Below are positions 40,671-49,030 of a DNA stretch of 64,000 nt, one piece after another. The first letter of the stretch is position 1, and each line of letters starts with the position of its first letter. The position numbers and the translations under genes were made by a program. The stretch is from Lysobacterales bacterium. GTDB lineage: Bacteria > Pseudomonadota > Gammaproteobacteria > Xanthomonadales > SZUA-36. The DNA is taken from positions 1 through 64,000 of the forward strand of contig JANQPM010000076.1 in assembly GCA_028289465.1 (NCBI GenBank). Direction: 5' to 3'. The notes under the pieces are model-generated. The model was given only the letters and a program-made list of their open reading frames with translations, was not told the origin of the DNA and did no database searches.

Positions 40671-43139
40671 ATGATCGTTTTGCGTAAATACCTGTTATGC
40701 CTTCTGCTGTTGTCAGCGCCTACTCTGCTCAACGCCGAAATCAAATTGTTTGTCGAACAGCCGGTCCGCAACGGCATTGCGTCGGGCACCGGCTTGATCG
40801 CGGGCTGGGCGGTGTCCGACAACGGCATCGCGTCGGTGGAAGTCAGCGTCGACGGCATTGCAATCGGCCAAATACCCTACGGCGGTTCGCGCGCGGATGT
40901 CGGTGCCGCGTTCCCGGAATTTCCGGATTCTGAGAATTCGGGCTGGGGATTTAAATGGGCTTTTGGCCTGCAGACGCCGGGTGAACATGTACTGACCGTC
41001 AAGGCGACCGACGGCGAGGGCAACAGCCTGACCCAAAACCTGCCGTACTGGGTGGTGCGGTTCAAATCCAGTTTTATCGGCGACCCCGATGCCGTCAGGC
41101 TGAATCAGGCCGATATCTTTATTGACGAAAAGGAAGCCATTCAAATCCGAAACGTACTGGTTGAGGGCGACCCGGTGAATATCTCGCTGCGCTGGGACAA
41201 GCCCAGCCAGCAATTCGCCATTATCCAGATTGAAACGCCCGGCGGAGCGCAGCCGAACAGCCTGCCGGTGGCCGATGCCGGCCCGGACCAGACCATCGCG
41301 GTCAACCGGCCCGTTACCCTGCCCGGCTTTGGCGGCGACAGCGACGGCCAGGTAGTTCGTTCGCACTGGTACCAGCTATCCGGGCCGCCGGTCGAGATCA
41401 CCGGCGCCGAACAGCTCAACGCATCATTTACCGCACCCGCGCAGACCGGCAAGCTGAGCTTTATGCTGCTGGTGGTGGACGATCAGGGCGCGACTGCCAC
41501 CGACCTGGTCAATATCCATATTCATCCACAGAACCAGACTTTGATTACCGATGTGGAGGCGTCGCGTTTTCTGGCGCAGTCGACTTTCGGACCGACCCGT
41601 GCCGATATCGCCCGCGTGAAATCGCTCGGCTACCGGGCTTGGTTGAACGAGCAGTTTGCCCAGCCGGCATCGCTGCAACTGCCTTATTTACGCGAACGCC
41701 ATGTCGGTGTCGGCCGCGACCCCGGCGATCCCAATAGCGATGTGCCGTCACGGCAGGACGCCTGGTGGTTTGCGATCGTCGAGGAACAAGACCAGCTCAG
41801 GCAGCGGGTGGCCTTCGCCTTGAGTCAGATCTTCGTGGTATCGGACCGCAACGACGCGCTGGCCATTTCGCAATTCGGCATGGCGGACTATTTCGACATG
41901 CTGGCGCGCAATGCCTTCGGCAACTACCGCGACCTGATGGAACTGGTCACCCTGCACCCGGTAATGGGTATGTATCTCAGCATGGTGCAGAACGAAAAAG
42001 CCGATCCGGAACGCAATGTGCGGCCGGATGAAAACTACGCCCGCGAACTGATGCAGTTGTTCACCATCGGTGCGCACGAACTGAATATCGACGGCAGCCT
42101 GAAGCTGGACGGCCAGGGTAATCCGGTTGCGACTTATGACCAGTCCATGGTGGAAGAATACGCACGGGTGTTCACCGGCTGGAATTTCGCCGATATCGAC
42201 TGGTTGGCGCCGTTCTACTTCGCCGACCGGACCAAACCCATGGTCGCCTGGGAAGAATTTCACGACTCCGGCGAGAAACAGTTGCTCGGCGGTATACAAC
42301 TGCCGGCGGAGCAAACCGCCCGGCAGGACCTGGATGCAGCGCTGGACAGCATTTTCAAGCATCCGAACGTCGCGCCGTTCGTCAGCAAGCAATTAATTCA
42401 GCGCCTGGTGACCAGCAATCCGACTCCGGCCTATGTGCAGCGGGTGGCCGAAGTCTTTGAAAACGACGGTGACGGCGTTCGCGGCAACCTGCAGGCAGTG
42501 GTCCGCGCGATATTGCTGGACAGCGAAGCACGCCGCGGCCATATCGCAGCGCCGGCCCGTTTCGGCAAGCTGCGCGAACCGGTGCTGCGTCTCAGCCATC
42601 TGTGGCGCGCTTTCAATGCCAGTCGCGTGGACGGCGGCGAGTTCGGCCAATTTCCCGGGGTATTCGTCTATACCGTTCTGACAAGCAGCGGATTGTATTA
42701 CCTGAACGAAACCACCGGCCAGGCTCTGCTGCGCGCGCCCAGCGTATTCAACTTTTTCCGGCCGGATCATTCGCCCGCCGGCCCGGTTCGCGACGCCGGG
42801 ATGGTCGCGCCGGAGTTTCAGATTCTTACCGAAAACAACATGATCGCGACCGACAACATGCTGAATTATCACGCGCAGTACTTTATCACCGGCGAGTTCG
42901 AAGACTGGACACATATCAATATCGACTACGAGGCCGGTCTGGCCGACCAGCCCGAACAGCTGCTGGATCACCTGAACGCGCTGCTGCTTTCCGGCGCGAT
43001 GTCCGGTCCGCTGCGCCAGGCGATTCTGCACCATCTGAACACCGCCGATTTCGGCAACGATGGCAGCGCACCGCGGTCCAGGGCCAAGGATGCGATCAGC
43101 CTGATCATTTCTTCCCCCGAATACCAGATTCAGAGGTGA
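40671..43139 (+). CDS. DUF1800 exported protein with Ig-like N-terminus
   Basis: Predicted 822-residue exported protein. Residues 1-19 are a signal peptide (RKYLLCLLLLSAPTLLNA). An Ig-like region (IASVEVSVDGIAIGQIPYGG) and a PKD-like domain (PVADAGPDQTIAVNRPVTLP) precede the large DUF1800 domain from about residue 305: EASRFLAQSTFGPTRADIAR, NENYARELMQLFTIG-type (here DENYARELMQLFTIGAHEL) and FTGWNF. DUF1800 and DUF1501 genes occur as pairs; function is undefined, with envelope or surface roles suspected. It is followed four bases later by the DUF1501 gene. The longer frame upstream lacks a leader. Confidence 0.9.
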   Translation: MIVLRKYLLCLLLLSAPTLLNAEIKLFVEQPVRNGIASGTGLIAGWAVSDNGIASVEVSVDGIAIGQIPYGGSRADVGAAFPEFPDSENSGWGFKWAFGLQTPGEHVLTVKATDGEGNSLTQNLPYWVVRFKSSFIGDPDAVRLNQADIFIDEKEAIQIRNVLVEGDPVNISLRWDKPSQQFAIIQIETPGGAQPNSLPVADAGPDQTIAVNRPVTLPGFGGDSDGQVVRSHWYQLSGPPVEITGAEQLNASFTAPAQTGKLSFMLLVVDDQGATATDLVNIHIHPQNQTLITDVEASRFLAQSTFGPTRADIARVKSLGYRAWLNEQFAQPASLQLPYLRERHVGVGRDPGDPNSDVPSRQDAWWFAIVEEQDQLRQRVAFALSQIFVVSDRNDALAISQFGMADYFDMLARNAFGNYRDLMELVTLHPVMGMYLSMVQNEKADPERNVRPDENYARELMQLFTIGAHELNIDGSLKLDGQGNPVATYDQSMVEEYARVFTGWNFADIDWLAPFYFADRTKPMVAWEEFHDSGEKQLLGGIQLPAEQTARQDLDAALDSIFKHPNVAPFVSKQLIQRLVTSNPTPAYVQRVAEVFENDGDGVRGNLQAVVRAILLDSEARRGHIAAPARFGKLREPVLRLSHLWRAFNASRVDGGEFGQFPGVFVYTVLTSSGLYYLNETTGQALLRAPSVFNFFRPDHSPAGPVRDAGMVAPEFQILTENNMIATDNMLNYHAQYFITGEFEDWTHINIDYEAGLADQPEQLLDHLNALLLSGAMSGPLRQAILHHLNTADFGNDGSAPRSRAKDAISLIISSPEYQIQR

Positions 43140-43143
43140 TGCG

Positions 43144-44526
43144 ATGAAACTGCTACCCCGGCGGGATTTTCTGGCTCGAATGGCGCTGCTGGCAGGCGGC
43201 GCCACCTATGCTGCAACGCAAAGTCGGTTTTCGCTGATTCAGTCGGCGCTGGCAGCCAGTAGCCGCTATGCCGATATCGAGGACTACAAGTCGCTGGTCT
43301 GTGTTTTTCTGTTCGGCGGCAATGACAGCCTGAACATGTGGGTGCCCTACCCGCAGGCGCAGTACGACAACTATGCAGCGCTGCGTCAGGCGCTGGCCAT
43401 TCCGCGCAGCCAGCTACTGCCGGTCAGCGGCAACGAATACGCGTTTCACCAGAACATGCCGGCGATGCGCGACCTGTACAACGCCGGCCAGCTGGCGATC
43501 GTCAGCAATGTCGGCAACCTGATCGAGCCGACAACGCGCGAAACTTACCAGAATGAATCGGTCCGGTTGCCGCCGGATCTGTTCTCCCATTCGCATCAGA
43601 CCGATATGTGGCAGACCAATCTGCCGTCGGATGTGTTCTCCACCAGCACCGGCTGGGGCGGTCGCATGGGTGATTTGCTGGCCGAAGCGAACAGTAACCC
43701 GGCGATACCGCCGACTTTCACCCTGACCGGCAGCAACCTGTGGCAGGCCGCGGAAAACCAGCAGGCGTTCAGCGTCAATCCGTTCGGCAGCGTGCAGGGT
43801 TTCGAGTTTTTCTCCGATGCCGAATACCCGCCGTGGGCGCAAAGCCGCACCGTCGCGCGGGAAACCGCAATCGACCGGCCGTTCCGCAACCTGCTGGCCA
43901 GCCAGTTGGCCGGTTTCAGCCAGGACGCGGTCGCGCGGGTTGCCGAGATCAAGACCGCGCTGGACGGCGCGCCGGAAATCGCCACGCCGTTCACTCAGAA
44001 CAGCTTCCTGGCCCGGCAACTGCAGATGGCGGCACGCCTGATTTCGGTGCGTGAAAGCCTCGGCATGAAACGTCAGATCATCTTTGTCGGCCTCGGCAGT
44101 TTCGACACCCACAGCAATCAGATTTCGGACCACGAAGTGCTGCTCAAGGACCTTGACGATGCGCTGAACTCGTTTTATCTGGCCACCCAGGAACTGAGTG
44201 TCGCGGACTCCGTGGTAACCTTCACCGCATCCGAATTCGGCCGCACGCTGACCAGCAACGGCGACGGTACCGACCATGCCTGGGGCGGTGATCAGATGGT
44301 CATTGGCGATGCCATCGACGGCGGCAAAGTGTTTGGCGAACCGGCGGTTCTGGCCATTGCCGGACCGGACGATACTGACGATGCCGGCCGATTCATACCG
44401 AAACTGGCCGTCGACCAGTATGGCGCAACGCTGGCAAACTGGATGGGTATCAGTGCCGGGGATTCGCTGGATATCTTCCCGAACCTGCAGAATTTCAGCG
44501 GGCACGATATCGGCTTCATCGCCTGA
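43144..44526 (+). CDS. DUF1501 Tat-exported protein
   Basis: Predicted 460-residue protein of the DUF1501 family (sulfatase/alkaline-phosphatase-like fold). The N-terminus LLPRRDFLARMALLAGGATY is a twin-arginine signal. The domain has LVCVFLFGGNDSLNMWVPY, AFHQNMPAMRDLYNAGQLAI, SHSHQTDMWQTNLP, ASEFGRTLTSNGDGTDHAWG and a terminal aspartate-rich region; conserved Asp and His suggest metal binding. It is the standard partner of the preceding DUF1800 gene and translationally close to it. Confidence 0.92.
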   Translation: MKLLPRRDFLARMALLAGGATYAATQSRFSLIQSALAASSRYADIEDYKSLVCVFLFGGNDSLNMWVPYPQAQYDNYAALRQALAIPRSQLLPVSGNEYAFHQNMPAMRDLYNAGQLAIVSNVGNLIEPTTRETYQNESVRLPPDLFSHSHQTDMWQTNLPSDVFSTSTGWGGRMGDLLAEANSNPAIPPTFTLTGSNLWQAAENQQAFSVNPFGSVQGFEFFSDAEYPPWAQSRTVARETAIDRPFRNLLASQLAGFSQDAVARVAEIKTALDGAPEIATPFTQNSFLARQLQMAARLISVRESLGMKRQIIFVGLGSFDTHSNQISDHEVLLKDLDDALNSFYLATQELSVADSVVTFTASEFGRTLTSNGDGTDHAWGGDQMVIGDAIDGGKVFGEPAVLAIAGPDDTDDAGRFIPKLAVDQYGATLANWMGISAGDSLDIFPNLQNFSGHDIGFIA

Positions 44527-44562
44527 GCGGGCGTTGCAACGACAGCCCACTCATTGGGCACT

Positions 44563-44923
44563 GGAGCCGCAGGCGACCCGCCGGAGCGGGCGCCGTGAAG
44601 CATGGCTTCTTGCGCGTTGCGCAAACTGCCCTCTGAGAATCCCAATGGCTGTAGGAGCGCCTTTAGGCGCGAATACCTACCGCATGATAAAGGCTTCGGA
44701 TAACGATAAATGCTGATCGCGCCTAAAAGCGCTCCTGCACATGAGCTTACTGGCTGCGCCTGCACGCGCTAAACGGTTCCGTCAGAAGGCTTCTTCGCTA
44801 TAGCGAAACCGCCGTCTGACTCCACCTGCACGCGTTTAACGGCTGCGCCAGAAGGCTTCTTCACTGTCGTGAAACCGCCATCCGGCTTCGCCTACGCTAC
44901 GAAAGATGCGGGTGCGAGACTCC
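44563..44923 (+). repeat. Composite dispersed repeat, full copy 2
   Basis: Part A (44563-44648), the 90-bp palindromic unit in reverse orientation (44650-44739), then two tandem C hairpins (44781-44820 and 44848-44887, GTCAGAAGGCTTCTTCGC.. and CCAGAAGGCTTCTTCACT..), and the tail GGTGCGAGACTCC. It fills the 504-base gap between the DUF1501 and dehydrogenase genes; no gene is seen there. Confidence 0.75.
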
Positions 44924-45030
44924 TTCTTATTCGGGCAGGGTACTTGGACCAGCGGCGCAGCGGTTGGCGGAAGCGTGTAATTCTCCTACTATTTCAGCAT
45001 CAGCACTTGCCGCGCCAAAGGAATCCGCAA

Positions 45031-46041
45031 ATGATCAGAGCCTATGCCAGCCACGGACCCGGCCAGCCGTTTGAAGCCTTTGAATACGAACCCGGCGCGC
45101 TCGGTTCGAACGACGTCGAAATCGATGTACTCGCCTGCGGGATTTGTCACTCCGATTTGTCGCTGGTAGAAAACGACTGGAGCAATACCCGCTACCCGTT
45201 TGTCGGCGGGCACGAAGTGGTCGGAACGGTGGCCGCGGCCGGCGACGATGTCACTCATCTGAAATCCGGCGATACCGTCGGGCTGGGCTGGCACAGCGGC
45301 GCCTGCATGGTCTGCGAGCGCTGCATGAGCGGCGATCACAACCTGTGCCGACGCAGTCAGGCCACCCTGCTGGGCCGCCACGGCGGATTTGCCGAAAAAG
45401 TACGCTGCCAGTCGGAATTTGCCGTGCGCCTGCCCAGGGATGTCGATGCGCAAAAGGCCGGACCGCTGTTTTGCGGCGGCATTACCGTTTTCAATCCTAT
45501 CGTGCAGTTCGATGTGAAACCGACCGACCGGGTCGGGGTGATCGGCATCGGCGGCCTGGGCCACCTGGCAGTCCAGTTTCTGGCCGCGTGGGGCTGCGAG
45601 GTGACCGCATTCAGTTCCAGCGACGCCAAAAGCGAATCGGCGCGGGCGATGGGCGCGCATCATGTGGTGAATTCCCGCGACCCGGATCAACTGGCCGGCA
45701 TTGCCGATTCGCTGGATTTCATTATTTCCACGGTGAACGTGCCACTGGACTGGCAGGCTTATCTGAACGCCCTGAATGCGCGCGGCCGGTTTCACCATGT
45801 CGGCGCGGTGCTGGAGCCGATACCGGTCCCGGCCTTTGCGCTGATCAACGGCATGCGCAGCCTGTCCGGCTCGCCGGTGGGGTCGCCGGCGGTGATCCGC
45901 AGCATGCTGGAATTCTGCGCCCGCCACCGAATCGAAGCGGTAACCGAACATTTCCCGATGAGCCGCATCAACGATGCGTTCGAGCACCTGGCTGCCGGCA
46001 AGGCCCGCTACCGGGTGGTGCTGGACAATGACTGGAGCTGA
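45031..46041 (+). CDS. Zinc-dependent alcohol dehydrogenase (NADP-type, cinnamyl/YahK-like)
   Basis: Predicted 336-residue medium-chain dehydrogenase. Catalytic zinc ligands are Cys37 (CGICHSD) and His61-Glu62 (GGHEVVG). The structural zinc cysteines are C92, C95, C98 and C106. The nucleotide fold has GVIGIGGLGHLAVQFLAAWG. The pattern of CGICHSD and FSSSDAKSESARAMGA places it near the cinnamyl-alcohol/aldehyde reductase group, likely using NADPH. Substrate is unknown. AAAGGA precedes the ATG. It is followed 23 bases later by a GNAT gene. Confidence 0.92.
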   Translation: MIRAYASHGPGQPFEAFEYEPGALGSNDVEIDVLACGICHSDLSLVENDWSNTRYPFVGGHEVVGTVAAAGDDVTHLKSGDTVGLGWHSGACMVCERCMSGDHNLCRRSQATLLGRHGGFAEKVRCQSEFAVRLPRDVDAQKAGPLFCGGITVFNPIVQFDVKPTDRVGVIGIGGLGHLAVQFLAAWGCEVTAFSSSDAKSESARAMGAHHVVNSRDPDQLAGIADSLDFIISTVNVPLDWQAYLNALNARGRFHHVGAVLEPIPVPAFALINGMRSLSGSPVGSPAVIRSMLEFCARHRIEAVTEHFPMSRINDAFEHLAAGKARYRVVLDNDWS

Positions 46042-46064
46042 CTGCCAGACATGAAGATAGAGAC

Positions 46065-46478
46065 ATGAAGATCGAATACCGGGAAGCGCTGCCCGACCCC
46101 CTTCAGTACAAGACCTTGTTTGACAGCACTGGCTGGAACGCCAGGTACGGCGCAAACATCGAAGAGTTGCAAAGCGCGCTGAAGGCAAGCTGGCATACGG
46201 TCTGCGCGTCCGACGCAGACAATCTGGTCGGCTTCGGCCGGGTGGTATCCGACGGCGTGCTGTACGCGGTGATTTTCGATCTGATTGTCGCGCCGGAATA
46301 CCAGCGCCGGGGCATCGGGCGTCAAATGCTGAATCGGCTGATCGACAAATGCCGGGCGGCCGGCATTCGCGACATTCAGTTATTCTGCGCGGAAGGCAAA
46401 ATTGACTTCTACCGCAAAGCCGGCTTCACGGTCAGGCCGGCAGGCGCACCGGGCATGCGGCTGACCGCCGACGTCTAG
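46065..46478 (+). CDS. GNAT family N-acetyltransferase
   Basis: Predicted 137-residue single-domain acetyltransferase. The acetyl-CoA motif A is seen in FDLIVAPEYQRRGIGRQMLN (R-x-x-G-x-G/A form), followed by CRAAGIRDIQLFCAEGKIDF and YRKAGF near the end. Substrate unknown. A tandem ATG 14 bases upstream is out of frame with it. The stop codon overlaps the opposing hydrolase stop by four bases, so the two genes are end to end. Confidence 0.9.
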   Translation: MKIEYREALPDPLQYKTLFDSTGWNARYGANIEELQSALKASWHTVCASDADNLVGFGRVVSDGVLYAVIFDLIVAPEYQRRGIGRQMLNRLIDKCRAAGIRDIQLFCAEGKIDFYRKAGFTVRPAGAPGMRLTADV

Positions 46479-47290
46479 TCCTGCTTACCGCGGCCGACCA
46501 GCCAGTCCGGATAGTAGTTGCGGTAAAACCACTTCAGATACCAGTTCGGCTGAAACGGCCGCCACCGGCCTTCAGTCTGTGCCAGGCGATCGGCAATCGC
46601 GACGACCGCACGGGGATTGAAGCCGAGACCCATATGCGCGCCGCCGACATGGATATTCTCGACATCGGTTCGCGGCGACTTCTCTGTCGTCGACTGCCAG
46701 GCGACCACACCGTCACCCTTGGTATACAAAGCCGTAGTCGGTACCGGCGGCGGCGTGGCGAGCTGGGTCAGAAAATCGGCCGGCATTTCATCGTACTGGG
46801 TGTCGCTGAACATCTCGTAGAGCTTTTGCACGTTGCTGGCCCGGGGGTTGCCGCGAAACGGGCTGCCCATGGTAATCACCAGCCGCACGGCCTCGGGCGT
46901 CTCCCGCGCCAGTTCGCGCACGAATACGCCACCGAGGCTCCAGCCGACCAGGCTGACCCTGCGTTGATAGCGCTGATGCAGTTCCAGTACGCGTGCTCGC
47001 ATGCCATCGTGCAGCTCCCGGCTGTAGCCGGTGTTATAGCCCAGCTTCCAGCGGTGCGCCGCATAACCGAGCTCGCCAAGCAGGCGACGCAGCGGGACCG
47101 TGGATTTGGAGCTGGCCAGAAAGCCGGGCAGCACCAGTACCGGATGCCCGTCGCCCTGCGGCAGATGGCGCCTCAGCACGAACATCGGAACCATACCGAA
47201 TGCGTCGGCCAACGCACGCCCTTCCATCAGAAGCAGCAGCCTCGACGGGCGGCGGAATTGTTCGCGGTACTGGTCGGCCGGTGCGCTCAT
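46475..47290 (-). CDS. Alpha/beta-hydrolase (lipase-like), coupled to WS/DGAT
   Basis: Predicted 271-residue cytoplasmic hydrolase. The fold starts VLVLPGFLASSKSTVPLRRL, and the nucleophile elbow is LVGWSLGGVFV (G-x-S-x-G). The catalytic Asp is likely in ALYTKGDGVVAW and the His in VGGAHMGLGFNP. It resembles small bacterial lipases or esterases. The start overlaps the WS/DGAT stop by four bases (ATGA), suggesting joint control of neutral-lipid synthesis and turnover. No signal peptide is seen. Confidence 0.88.
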   Translation of the reverse strand: MSAPADQYREQFRRPSRLLLLMEGRALADAFGMVPMFVLRRHLPQGDGHPVLVLPGFLASSKSTVPLRRLLGELGYAAHRWKLGYNTGYSRELHDGMRARVLELHQRYQRRVSLVGWSLGGVFVRELARETPEAVRLVITMGSPFRGNPRASNVQKLYEMFSDTQYDEMPADFLTQLATPPPVPTTALYTKGDGVVAWQSTTEKSPRTDVENIHVGGAHMGLGFNPRAVVAIADRLAQTEGRWRPFQPNWYLKWFYRNYYPDWLVGRGKQD

Positions 47291-48825
47291 CGGTCTTTCC
47301 CGTCCAGCAGGGCCATGGATTCATCCAGCGCCTGAGTGGCTTCCCGCAGGCGCTGCAAGGTATCTGATACTGGCGGTTCCGGAAGCATGGCCTGGGTTGT
47401 GTCGTTAGTCGAACCGGTCTGTGGAATAGCGGCTTCCAACTCGCCGAGCGAGCGCTGGATTGCATCGCCCAGGCGTTCGGGGTCCGGCACAATTTCGCGG
47501 CAGGAAGTCAGACTGACCGAGACCCGCCCGGCATAGCTGAAAATGACGACGGTCAGGCCCAGACCGTCCATAATCGGCGCGGTGCCGAAATGCTGACTGA
47601 CCCTGGCCCCGGCCAGATACAGCGGCATCGGCGGGCCCGGGACATTGGTGATCGCCAGGTTGAAGAACGGTCGGTGTTTTTCGCCGAGCTTGGTGCGCGT
47701 ATACAGGCGCGCGGCCAGCGCCGCGGTTTCAGACGGTATGAACTCGGTAATCCGGTTGGCCGGCAGCGCCCCCGAATAGGCCTTGGAACCCCGGGTGTTG
47801 CCGACAATCTTGGTCAGGCGCGTCAACGCATCGGCTTCACGGGTTTCCAGATTGACCAGCATCGCCGATACCTGGTTGCCCATTTCACCCTTCTGTTGTT
47901 CCTTCCGCACTGAAATCGGCGCCATCGCTACCAATGGCCTGACCGGCAGTGCATCGCGCGACTGGAGATACTCTCGCAGCCCGCCGGCACACAATGCCAG
48001 CATCACATCGTTCACCGTCGCGCTCGGTACCGCCTGCTTAACGGCCCGAATACGGGAAAACTCGATATCCACAGCCCAGAATGTGCGGTGCGCGGATACC
48101 GCTGCATTGAGTACCGAGCGCGGCGCGGTCAAAGGCAGCGGCGGCGGGTTCAATGGTTTGGCCTTGCGGGCATCGGCCAGTTTCCGGGCACCGGTTGCGA
48201 CCTCGCCGACAAAGCGCGCCAGTTCCATCGGCTTGCCGCCGAGCCGCGCATAGGCTTTTGCAATCATCGTGGCCGCTCCCGGTATTTTTTCCGGCCGCCA
48301 GCGGTCTTTTTGACGCACCTCGCGCGGCACCGGGGTGACGTCCAGCAGCGCTGCCATCAGTTCGGCGCCGGAGCCGCCGTCCACCGATGCGTGGTGAATC
48401 TTGGAAATGATGGCAAAGGAGCCGGCGGCCAGCCCCGGAATACCGTCGACGCCATCGACAAAGTACATTTCCCACAACGGCCGGCTGCGATTCAGCGGAC
48501 GGCCGAATATATGCGCGGCCAGATCCATCAGTTGTGCCAGGCCGCCCGGCCGCGGCACTGCGATTTGCGGCAGATGAAAATCCAGCTCGAATTCCGGATC
48601 GTTGATCCAGTACGGGTGAGACAGGTTCAGCGGGACTTCGACCAGCCGTTCCCGAAAGACTCTGGATAATGGCAGCCGGCTTTCAATATGGGCTCGAAAG
48701 GTCCGGTAATCGTAGTCCGGCGGCGCGTCGGTCGCATTCAGCAGGTAAATCCCGCCGATATGCATCGGCGAGCGGTACGACTCCAAATAGATAAATGAGG
48801 CATCCAGCGCGGACAACGGCCGCAT
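47287..48825 (-). CDS. Wax ester synthase/diacylglycerol acyltransferase (WS/DGAT)
   Basis: Predicted 512-residue acyltransferase making wax esters or triacylglycerol from acyl-CoA. The N-terminal MRPLSALDASFIYLESYRSP is typical, and the active-site HHxxxDG is HHASVDG (144-150). Later landmarks include NDVMLALCAGGLREYL and FNLAITNVPGPPMPLYLAGA. A Pro/Thr/Gln-rich C-terminal stretch of about 55 residues extends beyond the usual end. ATG 48825 was chosen for the family start and AAGGA upstream. Coupled with a lipase, it implies storage-lipid metabolism. Confidence 0.95.
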   Translation of the reverse strand: MRPLSALDASFIYLESYRSPMHIGGIYLLNATDAPPDYDYRTFRAHIESRLPLSRVFRERLVEVPLNLSHPYWINDPEFELDFHLPQIAVPRPGGLAQLMDLAAHIFGRPLNRSRPLWEMYFVDGVDGIPGLAAGSFAIISKIHHASVDGGSGAELMAALLDVTPVPREVRQKDRWRPEKIPGAATMIAKAYARLGGKPMELARFVGEVATGARKLADARKAKPLNPPPLPLTAPRSVLNAAVSAHRTFWAVDIEFSRIRAVKQAVPSATVNDVMLALCAGGLREYLQSRDALPVRPLVAMAPISVRKEQQKGEMGNQVSAMLVNLETREADALTRLTKIVGNTRGSKAYSGALPANRITEFIPSETAALAARLYTRTKLGEKHRPFFNLAITNVPGPPMPLYLAGARVSQHFGTAPIMDGLGLTVVIFSYAGRVSVSLTSCREIVPDPERLGDAIQRSLGELEAAIPQTGSTNDTTQAMLPEPPVSDTLQRLREATQALDESMALLDGKDR

Positions 48826-49030
48826 CAGCGGTAATTCCTTGTATTCATACGACCCATTGGAAGAACCCGCCGGAATTCTAGCACGGTCCGTACTCAGCGG
48901 CCGGGCGCGGCTGCCACGCCGTATTCTACGAAATGCCGGTACCCGCTCAATGCGCGGAATCCCCACCGATGCGGTAAGGATTCCACTTAGCGGTTACATG
49001 CCGCAACCATATAGGGCTTTGCAGCGCTTA

